64,000 nt of DNA from Brucella haematophila (GTDB lineage Bacteria > Pseudomonadota > Alphaproteobacteria > Rhizobiales > Rhizobiaceae): the NCBI RefSeq assembly GCF_005938105.1, contig NZ_VCPE01000012.1, forward strand, positions 1 to 64,000. Reading direction: 5' to 3'. The notes beneath the pieces were generated by a model. It had not been told where the DNA came from. It saw only the letters and a list, made by a program, of their open reading frames with translations, and did not search any database. Positions 7,690-16,451 of the stretch are shown here, one piece after another. The position numbers and the translations under genes were made by a program. The first letter of the stretch is position 1. Every line of letters begins with the position of its first letter.

Positions 7690-8766
7690 TTAATTGTCAC
7701 GCGCCGCACGAGCCAGACCATGCGCTACGAGCCGGTCAATGACTTCAGGATAGCTGACGCCGCTCACTGCCATGACTTTCGAATACATGCTGATATTGGT
7801 GAAGCCCGGAATGGTATTCAGCTCATTGAGCAGATACCGCATGTCCGGCGTCACGAAGAAATCGACACGCGCCATACTGTCACAACCAAGCGCCCGAAAG
7901 GCCCGCGCTGCAACCGCCTGAATTTCAGTCTCGATTTGCACCGGCAAGTCCGCCGGAACTTTCAGCGCCGCGCCGTCTTCGTCGATATATTTGGCGTCAT
8001 AGCTATAAAAACCATGGCTTTGCGCGGGCACGATTTCACCGGTTCGCGATACGAACAGGCCGTGATTCTCGTCCTCAAGCACTGCGCACTCAATCTCGCG
8101 ACCCTGAATGAACTCTTCCGCCAGAAGCTTGGCATCGTGCCGGAAACCTTCCGCAAGCGCTTTCTCATAATCCGCTTCTGTCTGCACCTTGCTGACACCA
8201 ACGGACGACCCCTGACGGGCAGGCTTGATGAAGACCGGCAGGCCAAGCGCTTCGGTCATCGCGTCGAAGGATGGAACCGTCTCGCGCATAATCGTCATGG
8301 CGCGCGCCACGGGAATGCCTGCTTCGGTCAGCAGGCGCTTCGCAATATCCTTGTCGAGCGCATTCGCCGAACCACAAATGCCGCAACCCGCCATCGGCAC
8401 ACGCGCCACTTCGCTCAACCCCTGCACGCTGCCATCCTCGCCATGCAGTCCGTGCAAGACCGGAAACACAATGTCGATCCGCGCCAGTTCATAAGGCAAA
8501 CCGTTTTCGGGCAGCGCAACAGCGCGCCCCTTGCCGCCAGGCAGCAATGACACTTCAGTGCCGTGCTCGGGCCGTTCCAGCTTGCCGCCTGCAAAGCTCG
8601 TCAGCAGCCATTGCCCCTCATGGGTGACATAGATTGGAATGGCTTCGTATTTGGCCGGGTCCAATGCGTTCATGACATTCGTTGCGGAAAGAATCGACAC
8701 TTCGTGCTCGGCGGAACGTCCGCCAAAGAGTACCGCGATCCGTAGCTTGTTCGGCGTTTCAGTCAT
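7690..8766 (-). CDS. ddl: D-alanine--D-alanine ligase
   Basis: Joins two D-alanines with ATP in the cytosol for peptidoglycan precursor synthesis. The 358-residue length and the stand-alone location, away from an mra/ftsZ cluster, suggest the DdlA-type paralogue. The N-terminal FGGRSAEHEVSILSA is the family signature. The ATP-grasp core holds VFIKPARQGSSVGVSKV, and the C-terminal LLNELNTIPGFTNISMYSK carries the Mg-binding Glu/Asn and the GFT loop. The start is set at MTETPNKLRIAVLFGG; an in-frame MKNGAG lies six codons earlier and cannot be excluded. Confidence 0.94.
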   Translation of the reverse strand: MTETPNKLRIAVLFGGRSAEHEVSILSATNVMNALDPAKYEAIPIYVTHEGQWLLTSFAGGKLERPEHGTEVSLLPGGKGRAVALPENGLPYELARIDIVFPVLHGLHGEDGSVQGLSEVARVPMAGCGICGSANALDKDIAKRLLTEAGIPVARAMTIMRETVPSFDAMTEALGLPVFIKPARQGSSVGVSKVQTEADYEKALAEGFRHDAKLLAEEFIQGREIECAVLEDENHGLFVSRTGEIVPAQSHGFYSYDAKYIDEDGAALKVPADLPVQIETEIQAVAARAFRALGCDSMARVDFFVTPDMRYLLNELNTIPGFTNISMYSKVMAVSGVSYPEVIDRLVAHGLARAARDN

Positions 8767-8860
8767 GCCCGCTCCATTTTTCATCAAAGGTGATTGAATA
8801 CAGTCGCGATCAAAATGACAAATCTTTGGCCAAAGCAGCTGAGCAAGGCTCCATAAACAG

Positions 8861-8893
8861 AAATCCCGGAAAGCGCGGGGCTTTCCGGGATTT
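8861..8893. terminator. Terminator downstream of glpX
   Basis: Thirteen-base inverted repeat AAATCCCGGAAAG/CTTTCCGGGATTT with a short GC-rich loop, 33 bases past the glpX stop on the minus strand. It separates glpX from ddl. Confidence 0.75.
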
Positions 8894-8925
8894 GTTTGCT
8901 TCATCATCACATATGACGCGAAAAA

Positions 8926-9912
8926 CTAGAACTTCGACAGATCCTGATGACGAGCCTTGATCTCGCGCACCGTCTGCGAGCTGGAGCGCATAACGATCGT
9001 ATGCGTCTGGATGTAATCGCGAGCAAACTTCACGCCGGAAAGCATGTTGCCGTCGGTCACGCCGGTAGCGGCAAAGAGCACGTCGCCCTTGGCCATTTCT
9101 TCCATCGTGTAGACCTTCTTCGGGTCCGTAATGCCCATCTTGAGAGCGCGGGCGATCTTCTCGTCCGTGTTCAGCTGGAGACGGCCCTGCATCTGACCGC
9201 CGATGCAGCGCAGAGCTGCCGCGGCCAGAACACCTTCCGGTGCGCCGCCGATGCCGATGTAAATGTCGATGCCGGTTTCATCCGGATTGGTCGTGTGCAT
9301 CACGCCTGCAACGTCGCCGTCGCCGATCAGGCGAATTGCAGCGCCGGTTGCACGCACTTCTTCGATCAGGCGTGCGTGACGCGGACGGTCCATAATGCAA
9401 GCCGTGATTTCGTTCGGCTTCACACCCTTCGCCTTGGCGATGGAGTTGATGTTTTCCGTCGGGCTGGCATCGAGATCGACAACGCCCTTCGGGTAGCCCG
9501 GGCCAACGGCGATCTTTTCCATATAGACGTCAGGCGCATAAAGCAGGTTGCCCTTCTCGGCGATGGCAATGACAGCCAGCGAGTTCGGCAGGTTCTTTGC
9601 GCAGATCGTCGTGCCTTCCAGCGGGTCGAGCGCGATATCGACGTCCGGTCCCTGCTTGGTCCCGACTTCTTCACCGATGTAGAGCATCGGCGCTTCATCG
9701 CGTTCGCCTTCGCCGATCACAACCGTGCCAGCAATCGGCAGACGGTTCAGTTCCTGACGCATGGCGTCAACGGCGGCCTGATCGGCAGCCATTTCATCGC
9801 CGCGTCCCCGCAGCCGCGCTGCTGCCACTGCTGCGCGTTCGGCTACACGGACCAGTTCCAGTGTGAGAATGCGATCCAGTCCGTGGGGGTGCTGCTCTGC
9901 GGTTTTGGCCAT
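8926..9912 (-). CDS. glpX: Fructose-1,6-bisphosphatase, class II
   Basis: Hydrolyses fructose-1,6-bisphosphate to fructose-6-phosphate in gluconeogenesis. The 328-residue GlpX-type enzyme shows the metal-binding signatures GEGERDEAP (67-75) and DPLEGTT (96-102), both diagnostic of class II. The start is placed at MAKTAEQHPHGLD; an in-frame codon 34 residues upstream is unlikely because that segment is not family-like. It lies downstream of hom with a gap of about 270 bases, and a strong terminator follows. Confidence 0.94.
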   Translation of the reverse strand: MAKTAEQHPHGLDRILTLELVRVAERAAVAAARLRGRGDEMAADQAAVDAMRQELNRLPIAGTVVIGEGERDEAPMLYIGEEVGTKQGPDVDIALDPLEGTTICAKNLPNSLAVIAIAEKGNLLYAPDVYMEKIAVGPGYPKGVVDLDASPTENINSIAKAKGVKPNEITACIMDRPRHARLIEEVRATGAAIRLIGDGDVAGVMHTTNPDETGIDIYIGIGGAPEGVLAAAALRCIGGQMQGRLQLNTDEKIARALKMGITDPKKVYTMEEMAKGDVLFAATGVTDGNMLSGVKFARDYIQTHTIVMRSSSQTVREIKARHQDLSKF

Positions 9913-10181
9913 TTGAACAAAGTCCTGAATTCGAATTGCGTTGATGCGCCGCAAAGGGCGCCATGCCGCGTTTATAGCGGCATTATGCGAACCTTTTGTC
10001 AAAGTCCCCGGCACCCTGCAAGAGCCCGAAAGCTAAAAACTATGTGCGCTCAAATGCTTAATCGATTTAAGAACTACACGCTTCGTTTCATACCATGGCC
10101 GGACGTGAACTGGCATGCCCGACATCATGGTGCAACCTGCCCCGGAATAACCACGACAGGTTGCGGAAAGCGACTCGCGAT

Positions 10182-11501
10182 TCAGCCGGCGCGCTCGATC
10201 CTGATCATCTGCGGCTTATCCACCAGATGGTCGTCCTTGAGGATTGCTTCCAGCGCCTTCTTGACGGCTGCTTCCGTTGTCTCATGCGTGACGAGGATCA
10301 CAGTCTTGATGCCTTCCTGCTGCGTGTCGCCCATGGGCGGGCGCTGCACGATCGACTCAAGCGAGATGTCGTTCTCGGCCATGCGCTTGGCGATACCGGC
10401 GAAAGCGCCGATGCGGTCGAGAACCGTCAGACGGATGAAATAACCGCCTGCATGCTTACGCATCTTGGCGCGCTTATAAGGCTGGAGCGCCTTGGCAGGC
10501 GTGCCGAATACCGGGCCATGCTGGAAGCCCGGACGGCTCTTGGCAATATCGGCAATATCGCCGATGACGGCAGATGCCGTCGCATTGCCGCCAGCGCCCG
10601 GTCCCGAAAGCAGCAGTTCGCCCAGCAAATCGGTCTCGATGGCCACAGCATTGGTGACGCCATGCACCTGCGCAATGACCGACGAGGTGGGAACCATGGT
10701 CGGGTGCACGCGCTGTTCAATGCCCGTATCGGTCTTCTGCGCGACACCCAGAAGCTTGATGCGGTAGCCCAGTTCATCGGCGGCGCGAATATCGGCCAGC
10801 GAAATATTGCTGATGCCTTCAAGATAAATATCGTCGGCGGCAATCTGCGTGCCGAAAGCAAGGCTGGTCAGCAGCGCAAGCTTGTGCGCCGTATCGTTGC
10901 CTTCAATATCGAAAGTCGGATCGGCCTCGGCGTAACCAAGACGCTGCGCATCCTTGAGGCAGGACTCGAATGAAATGCCCTCTTCCCACATCCGGGTCAG
11001 GATGTAGTTGCAGGTGCCGTTCATGATGCCATAGACGCGCGAAACCGTATTGCCGGTCAGCGACTCGCGCATCGCCTTGATGACCGGAATGCCACCAGCA
11101 ACCGCCGCTTCGAAGTTGAGCAGAACGCCCTTGTCTTCAGCGATCTTCGCCAAGGCAACGCCGTGGCGAGCCAGAAGCGCCTTGTTGGCGGTCACGACAT
11201 GACGACCGGCACGCAAAGCCGCCTCAACGGAAGCTTTCGCAGGACCATCATCACCGCCGATAAGCTCGACATAGACGTCGATATCAGCCGACTTCGCCAG
11301 TTCGACCGGATCATCGAACCAGTCGATGCCGTTCAGGTCAACGCCACGGTCGCGCGAGCGATCACGGGCGCTGACGGCGGTAATAGTCACCGGTTTACCG
11401 CATTGGCGCGTGAGCATTTCGGACTTGTCACGCAGGATACGCAACACTGAAGCGCCAACGGTGCCAAGGCCCGCAACGCCGATCCGCAATGCATCACTCA
11501 T
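10182..11501 (-). CDS. hom: Homoserine dehydrogenase
   Basis: Reduces aspartate semialdehyde to homoserine, the branch point to threonine, methionine and isoleucine. The 439-residue monofunctional enzyme has an N-terminal Rossmann domain (GVAGLGTVG at 8-16), a catalytic domain including GIMNGTCNYIL and the substrate-binding AEADPTFDIEGND, and a C-terminal ACT domain of about 80 residues (FIRLTVLDRIGAFAGIA) for threonine feedback. It starts at ATG before SDALRIGVAG. The aminotransferase gene lies about 110 bases upstream on the same strand, so the two may share a transcript. Confidence 0.95.
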   Translation of the reverse strand: MSDALRIGVAGLGTVGASVLRILRDKSEMLTRQCGKPVTITAVSARDRSRDRGVDLNGIDWFDDPVELAKSADIDVYVELIGGDDGPAKASVEAALRAGRHVVTANKALLARHGVALAKIAEDKGVLLNFEAAVAGGIPVIKAMRESLTGNTVSRVYGIMNGTCNYILTRMWEEGISFESCLKDAQRLGYAEADPTFDIEGNDTAHKLALLTSLAFGTQIAADDIYLEGISNISLADIRAADELGYRIKLLGVAQKTDTGIEQRVHPTMVPTSSVIAQVHGVTNAVAIETDLLGELLLSGPGAGGNATASAVIGDIADIAKSRPGFQHGPVFGTPAKALQPYKRAKMRKHAGGYFIRLTVLDRIGAFAGIAKRMAENDISLESIVQRPPMGDTQQEGIKTVILVTHETTEAAVKKALEAILKDDHLVDKPQMIRIERAG

Positions 11502-11608
11502 TATATCGACCTTCTGACTCTGATTGTCTGGATGTAGTGGATTTTCGGTAGGTGGGAGTTCTGGCCGCACGCTTGGCACGGCCAGAAAGGAAGAACCCGG
11601 AATGGCGC

Positions 11609-12829
11609 TTAGCGGCGGCCTTCCAGTGGGATCACATTGTGCAAATTCTCATCCTTGGTGGAGAGGAAGCGCTTGATGTTGCGCGCCGCCTGACGAATGC
11701 GATGTTCGTTTTCGACCAGGGCGATACGCACATAATCATCGCCGTGTTCGCCAAAGCCGATGCCCGGAGCAACGGCCACATCGGCCATTTCCACCAGAAG
11801 CTTGGAGAATTCCAGCGAGCCCATAGGGCGGAAGCGTTCCGGAATCGGAACCCAGGCAAACATCGTCGCTGCCGGCGGGGGAACATCCCAGCCTGCGCGG
11901 CCAAAGCTTTCGACCAGCACGTCGCGGCGCTGCTTGTACACATCGCGAACATAGGCAATGTCGGAACCGTCGCCGTTAAGCGCTGCCGTTGCCGCCACCT
12001 GGATCGGCGTGAATGCGCCGTAGTCGAGATAGGACTTAACCCGCGTCAGAGCCGCAATCAGGCGTTCATTACCGACCGCAAAGCCCATGCGCCAACCCGG
12101 CATCGAGAACGTCTTGGACATGGACGTGAACTCAACGGCCACATCCATAGCGCCCGGTACTTCCAGCACGGACGGCGGCGGGTTGCCGTCGAAATAGATT
12201 TCCGAATAGGCCAGATCCGACAAAATGACGATGTCATGCTTGTGCGCAAAGGCCACGACATCCTTATAGAAGTCGAGCGTTGCCACATAAGCCGTCGGAT
12301 TGGACGGGAAATTGAGGATCAGCGCAATCGGCTTCGGGATCGAGTGCTTTACGCCGCGTTCCAGAGCCGGGATGAAGCTGTCATCCGGCTTGGCCTGAAT
12401 TGAACGGATCACACCGCCCGACATGATGAAGCCGAACGAATGAATCGGATAGGTCGGGTCCGGGCAAAGCACCACGTCGCCCGGCGCTGTGATGGCCTGC
12501 GCCATATTGGCGAAACCTTCCTTGGAACCGAGCGTGGCCACGACCTGCGTGTCCGGGTTGAGCTTTACGCCGAAACGGCGCGCATAATACTGAGCCTGCG
12601 CACGGCGCAGCCCCGGAATGCCTTTCGACGAGGAATAGCGATGCGCGCGCGGGTCCTGGACGGCCTCGCACAGCTTGTCGACGATATTCTGTGGTGTCGG
12701 CAGATCGGGATTGCCCATACCAAGATCGATAATGTCGGCCCCGCCCGCTCGCGCCGATGCCTTCAGGCGATTGACCTGTTCAAAGACATAAGGGGGCAAG
12801 CGACGGACTTTATGGAATTCTTCCGACAT
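11609..12829 (-). CDS. PLP-dependent aminotransferase, AlaC type
   Basis: A 406-residue class I/II aminotransferase that in its family makes alanine from pyruvate and glutamate. Visible landmarks are the glycine-rich DLGMGNPDLPTP (35-46), the Asn of LNFPSNPTA (172-180), the PLP-contacting LSDLAYSE (203-210) and the Schiff-base lysine in SMSKTFSMPGWR (Lys239). The Arg of YVRIALVEN binds the substrate carboxylate. The sequence resembles AlaC and LL-diaminopimelate aminotransferase homologues, so specificity is inferred. It precedes hom on the same strand, consistent with an amino-acid metabolism unit. Confidence 0.85.
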   Translation of the reverse strand: MSEEFHKVRRLPPYVFEQVNRLKASARAGGADIIDLGMGNPDLPTPQNIVDKLCEAVQDPRAHRYSSSKGIPGLRRAQAQYYARRFGVKLNPDTQVVATLGSKEGFANMAQAITAPGDVVLCPDPTYPIHSFGFIMSGGVIRSIQAKPDDSFIPALERGVKHSIPKPIALILNFPSNPTAYVATLDFYKDVVAFAHKHDIVILSDLAYSEIYFDGNPPPSVLEVPGAMDVAVEFTSMSKTFSMPGWRMGFAVGNERLIAALTRVKSYLDYGAFTPIQVAATAALNGDGSDIAYVRDVYKQRRDVLVESFGRAGWDVPPPAATMFAWVPIPERFRPMGSLEFSKLLVEMADVAVAPGIGFGEHGDDYVRIALVENEHRIRQAARNIKRFLSTKDENLHNVIPLEGRR

Positions 12830-12964
12830 GATCCTGTTCCAAAAGGAGAGTTAACAATAGGGCGCGTCATTGCGCCGTAGGAGGAGCTATACACCTGATA
12901 TCGAATCGGGTCGAGACTTCTTGCCGCGCCGTTTGAGACGTGGCCTTCCGTGTCTGTGAAGGGG

Positions 12965-13312
12965 TTATTCTTCCCCGGATTCGATCTGCTTCAGGGTAGC
13001 ATCCGATTCATCCTGCGCCTGCTTGCGCAAGGCCGCAGCCTGTGCGGGGGTAAAGCCGCCGCCAGTGGTTTTCGACGCCGCGAGACGCGTGCGATCGGAA
13101 TCGAGTTTCGCAGTCATCTGCTGCTTTTCTTCCGGCGTGATCTGCTCGGTCGCAGCCTTCGGCATATGGCCGAATGTCGGGTAGACGCCGGTGCGCAATG
13201 CGCCTTCCTGCGGAACACCCTGAAATTCCTTGCCACCGGCACAGGCAGTGAGCATCGCTGCGGCTGTTATTGCCAGCATGAGATGGGCGATCTGCCGCGT
13301 GCTCTTGGTCAT
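12965..13312 (-). CDS. Small lipoprotein of unknown function
   Basis: A 115-residue protein with a type II signal peptide: basic MTKSTRQ, a hydrophobic core, then lipobox LTAC with the acylated Cys at residue 24. The mature part is hydrophilic and charged, rich in Gln, Glu and Lys (ITPEEKQQMTAKL, AAALRKQAQDE), and probably helical. It should be anchored in the membrane envelope. I do not recognise a domain. It stands alone between the aminotransferase gene and a 550-base divergent intergenic region. Confidence 0.75.
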   Translation of the reverse strand: MTKSTRQIAHLMLAITAAAMLTACAGGKEFQGVPQEGALRTGVYPTFGHMPKAATEQITPEEKQQMTAKLDSDRTRLAASKTTGGGFTPAQAAALRKQAQDESDATLKQIESGEE

Positions 13313-13864
13313 ATGTCTGATCCCGGTTTTGCCGTTGAGGCTGCCGCATAAGTCACGACAGAATATACTTCCGAAGGGATAGCACCAAGTCGATGCACCA
13401 TGTCAACAAGCGATTGGTCCAATTCCGACATTTGGCTTGCCGACACCGCTTATTTCGGCTTTGCAGCGCCACACCCCTCGAAAGATTACACAAAGTAATA
13501 TTTCGTTACTAAAGGTTTAATCCTCAATCTTCTCGAATAATGCAGACGGTCTGTCGTACAAAATGCACTTCGATAGTTGCCTTCACAGCATAAAAAACTT
13601 AAAAATTGGCAACAATTGTAGATCGGGTGATTTGCACAATGCTAAAATTGGTTTGCCGCAAAACTGCAGAGGCCACTTCAACGCATTGATATAATGGAGT
13701 TTGTTTCCCAAGGCTTATGTAAGGCTTTTATTAGGGGACTGCGGGAGAAATCACATTCTGTGATTGGTTCAACCCGCACGGGAGAGCCGATCTCCCGAAA
13801 CCAGGTGGGCTCGGACTTGTCCGGTTCGCCAAGCTGGTCAGGGAAATCGAGCTGGAGCGGACTA
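13313..13864. other. Divergent intergenic region with nested hairpins before the DUF882 gene
   Basis: 552 bases between a minus-strand lipoprotein gene and the plus-strand DUF882 lipoprotein gene. The middle (13500-13660) is A/T-rich and likely holds promoters. At 13741-13777 GCGGG/CCCGC encloses AATCACA/TGTGATT with a TTC loop, and at 13780-13796 GGGAGA/TCTCCC forms a second hairpin. If translation starts at 13865, these form a structured leader; if it starts at 13694, they are coding. Confidence 0.45.
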
Positions 13865-15187
13865 TTGAAATTTGTACCTTCTGCGCACCGGACAACCGGC
13901 CGACGACTTTCAGGCAGCGTAGCTCTGCTCGCGCTTCTGTTGTCGTCCTGCACCTCTACCGGGACCGGCCCTGACGGCAAGCCGTTGCAAATGACGGCCA
14001 ATACCAATGGCTCGATGCTGACAGATACGCTGCAAAGCGCGGCCGATCAGACTGTCGCCGCCGAATCTGGCGCTGAAGCCAAGGCCGCTGAAACAAAGAC
14101 AGAAGAAAAGCCCGGCGACGCAAAACAGGTCGCAGCCGCTGCAACGGCACAGAACCCTGCGACTGCCACTACACCCGCGAAAGAAAATCCGAAAAATACT
14201 GCCGTAACCGCGACTGCGGAAAATACGGCAAGCGAAACGCACCCCGCACAAGTGGCAGCGGCTGCGCCAGAAAAGAAGAGCAATTCGCTCTTCGGCTTGT
14301 TCGGTGGAAAAGACACCAGCGAATCGAAGCCTGCCGAGGCAACCGAGCCAGCGGCGACAACGGCAGCGGCTAGCACCGAGAAGCCAAAGAGCGAAAGCGC
14401 CGAAGCAAAACAACAGGCCGCTGAGTCGGAAGCGGCAGCTGCGGCAGACACGAAGGAGCAGCCACAGGAAGCCGCCAAACCAGCCCAGCCGGAAAAGCCG
14501 GTGCAGGTTGCCTCGCTTTTTGGCACACCGAAAAATGCCAATGCTTACGCAACGCCGCAGCGCCCCACCGCCTCTCAGGGCAGCATCTCGCGGCTCTTCT
14601 CCGACGAATCGGCAGGCTCGCGCTCTGACCGCACGGAGAACAAGAAGCTGGCGATGGCGAAGCCTGTTTCACCCGCTGCAAAGCACGATTACAATTACAC
14701 ATTGCCGGGCGTGCGCGCGAATGGCGGCATCGAGATCAAGCATCGCAACAGCCTTTATGACGACACTGACATCGACGCGAACGAATATGACGATTCGCCC
14801 AATGTCACGCTTGCTTCGGCCCCTGGCCTCGCCCGTCTCGCGCCGAACGGCCTGAAGGTGCAGCGCCAGACTGTGGATGTCGCCTGCCTCAAGCCGCAGC
14901 TCGTTTCCATGCTGAAGAACATGGAGCGACACTTCCGTCGCCCGGTCATGGTGACGTCCGGCTATCGCAGTCCTTCCTATAACCGCAAGGTCAACGGCGC
15001 TCGTAAATCGCTGCATATGATCTGCGCCGCAGCCGATATTCAGATCGACGGCGTTTCCAAGTGGGAAATGGCCCGCTTCGCCCGTTCCATGCCGGGACGT
15101 GGTGGCGTCGGCACCTATTGCCATACGACATCGATCCATGTGGATATTGGCCCGGAGCGCGACTGGAACTGGAAATGCAAGGGCTGA
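13865..15187 (+). CDS. DUF882/YcbK-type peptidase M15 lipoprotein
   Basis: A lipoprotein with an M15-type zinc peptidase domain, likely cutting peptidoglycan cross-links. From the chosen TTG start it has 440 residues. A signal peptide ends in the lipobox LLSSC at residue 29. A low-complexity Ala/Lys/Glu/Thr/Pro-rich region of about 200 residues follows, presumably a spacer through the periplasm. The C-terminal domain (about 320-440) carries VMVTSGYRSPSYN, the metal-binding SLHMICAAADI and IHVDIGP. The TTG is preferred because GGAG sits seven bases upstream and because it begins a well-formed signal peptide. An ATG at 13694 would add 57 residues. A terminator follows at 15223. Confidence 0.8.
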   Translation: MKFVPSAHRTTGRRLSGSVALLALLLSSCTSTGTGPDGKPLQMTANTNGSMLTDTLQSAADQTVAAESGAEAKAAETKTEEKPGDAKQVAAAATAQNPATATTPAKENPKNTAVTATAENTASETHPAQVAAAAPEKKSNSLFGLFGGKDTSESKPAEATEPAATTAAASTEKPKSESAEAKQQAAESEAAAAADTKEQPQEAAKPAQPEKPVQVASLFGTPKNANAYATPQRPTASQGSISRLFSDESAGSRSDRTENKKLAMAKPVSPAAKHDYNYTLPGVRANGGIEIKHRNSLYDDTDIDANEYDDSPNVTLASAPGLARLAPNGLKVQRQTVDVACLKPQLVSMLKNMERHFRRPVMVTSGYRSPSYNRKVNGARKSLHMICAAADIQIDGVSKWEMARFARSMPGRGGVGTYCHTTSIHVDIGPERDWNWKCKG

Positions 15188-15222
15188 TCTGACGATCTGC
15201 GGCACGATTCTCAACAATAATC

Positions 15223-15256
15223 AGGCTGGCCCCGTTGGAGCCGGCCTTTCTTTTTG
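15223..15256 (+). terminator. Terminator after the DUF882 gene
   Basis: Eight-base stem AGGCTGGC/GCCGGCCT (one G-U pair) followed by TTTCTTTTTG, 36 bases past the DUF882 stop. Confidence 0.75.
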
Positions 15257-15351
15257 CCATCTATTTCAAGGCCATAGCCAAGAAATCCACAGGCTTCACT
15301 CCACTAAATAAGCGCTTCTGCGACTTTTTTCAGAAAACTGATTTTAGGGGC

Positions 15352-15380
15352 TTGCGAGTCAGTACCTTCCTGAATATAAG
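15352..15380 (+). promoter_or_regulatory. Promoter of first tRNA-Glu
   Basis: TTGCGA and TATAAG separated by 17 bases, ending 20 bases before the tRNA. The same arrangement precedes the second copy, which supports it. Confidence 0.65.
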
Positions 15381-15400
15381 CCCACTCACACCAGCAACAG

Positions 15401-15475
15401 GCGCCCATCGTCTAGCGGTTAGGACAGCGCCCTTTCACGGCGCAGACAGGGGTTCGATTCCCCTTGGGCGTACCA
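15401..15475 (+). tRNA. tRNA-Glu (UUC), copy 1
   Basis: 75-base cloverleaf including an encoded CCA. The acceptor GCGCCCA pairs with TGGGCGT (G-U at 1-72). The anticodon stem GCGCC/GGCGC encloses the loop CTTTCAC with anticodon TTC. The T arm AGGGGTTCGATTCCCCT is standard. An ACCAGCAA/TTGCTGGT inverted repeat flanks the whole tRNA and is followed by TTTTTC. Confidence 0.97.
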
Positions 15476-15587
15476 CTTGCTGGTTTTTCTTTTCCCAGAC
15501 ATATCAAGCCATTAGCTCTTAGCGAGCGCGATTTCGCGCGTCGTTTTGCGCCATCTGAATTTATTTCACAGATGCTGAAAAAGGGGC

Positions 15588-15616
15588 TTGCATGTCTGAA
15601 TTTTCCTGACTATAAG
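15588..15616 (+). promoter_or_regulatory. Promoter of second tRNA-Glu
   Basis: TTGCAT and TATAAG with a 17-base spacer, ending 16 bases before the second tRNA. It matches the first promoter in position and sequence. Confidence 0.65.
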
Positions 15617-15632
15617 CGCCCCACACCAGCAG

Positions 15633-15707
15633 GCGCCCATCGTCTAGCGGTTAGGACAGCGCCCTTTCACGGCGCAGACAGGGGTTCGATTCCCCTTGGG
15701 CGTACCA
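15633..15707 (+). tRNA. tRNA-Glu (UUC), copy 2
   Basis: Identical in sequence to the first tRNA-Glu, 232 bases downstream. About 22 bases after the tRNA (CTTGCTGGTTTTTC and on) and the promoter region are also conserved, so the unit arose by tandem duplication and each copy can be transcribed on its own. Confidence 0.97.
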
Positions 15708-15819
15708 CTTGCTGGTTTTTCTTTTCCCAAAAAATTGATGGAAACAATACTGGTCGTTCTGCCGGTATATTGCTACGCGCATCTGCACCCATTTCGCAAT
15801 TCAAAGGGAAATACTGCTC

Positions 15820-16110
15820 ATGTCGCAAGCTACAGCCATCGTTCCCACCGCCCATGCCAGCCGCTACCTCCAGCAGCTCTGCAAACACTGGGCGCATAAA
15901 TTTGCCGTCGAGTTCACACCAGAACACGGCCAGATCGATCTCGGCGAAGACCGTCTGGTGGTTCTGGATGCCGATTCGGAAAAACTCACCGTGACGGTGA
16001 AAACCGCAGCCGAAAATCTTGACCGCTTGCAGGATGTGGTTGTGAATCACATCGTCCGCTTCGCCTTCCGCGAGGAACTGGTGTTCAACTGGGAGCAGAC
16101 GCAGGCTTAA
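15820..16110 (+). CDS. DUF2218 family protein
   Basis: A 96-residue cytosolic protein filling a DUF2218 domain: paired helices in HASRYLQQLCKHWAHK, then GQIDLGEDRLVVLDADSEKLTVTV and a C-terminal helix HIVRFAFREEL. Function is unproven. The family is often fused to, or located beside, siderophore-interacting flavoproteins, and in this window a similar domain forms the N-terminus of the SIP protein at 26576-27676. A role in iron metabolism is therefore inferred. It follows the tRNA-Glu pair and seems monocistronic. Confidence 0.85.
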   Translation: MSQATAIVPTAHASRYLQQLCKHWAHKFAVEFTPEHGQIDLGEDRLVVLDADSEKLTVTVKTAAENLDRLQDVVVNHIVRFAFREELVFNWEQTQA

Positions 16111-16240
16111 CAGCCGTCGTTTACCTTATCTGCAAATTGCCCGCAAAATGCCCGGAATAGCCATCATCGCATCACATTCCGGGCTCATTCCCCCGCGACA
16201 TTCCTCACAACTTCAAACGACCGATTTGATGGGGAAATAT

Positions 16241-16357
16241 ATGATGACCAGCGAAACAAGAACCACTCTCACCTTTCTCGGTGCAGGCTTTGTCGCCGCA
16301 GCGATGGCGCTTGGTGCGGATCTGAGCTGGGCCGACGTTATCAAGGCGCTCTTCTAG
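16241..16357 (+). CDS. Possible 38-residue membrane miniprotein
   Basis: A short frame starting MMTSETRTT with one hydrophobic segment (FLGAGFVAAAMALGADLSWA) and ending KALF. GGGGA lies nine bases before the ATG. It would be a single-span membrane peptide. I do not recognise it, and no other gene explains the 340 bases between the DUF2218 gene and sfsA. Support is limited to the ribosome-binding-like sequence and the credible membrane segment. Confidence 0.4.
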   Translation: MMTSETRTTLTFLGAGFVAAAMALGADLSWADVIKALF

Positions 16358-16451
16358 AACCAGCTCATGATCGCCCGATAGTGCTTTTGACTTTTTGTGA
16401 CTTTAGGCAGACAAACATCTCGCCATTCCGTCCGAACTCTTCAGAAGCTTT

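Noticed and set aside
8947-10443. 498-codon plus-strand frame over glpX
   Set aside because: Antisense to glpX and the end of hom. No family match is seen by eye.
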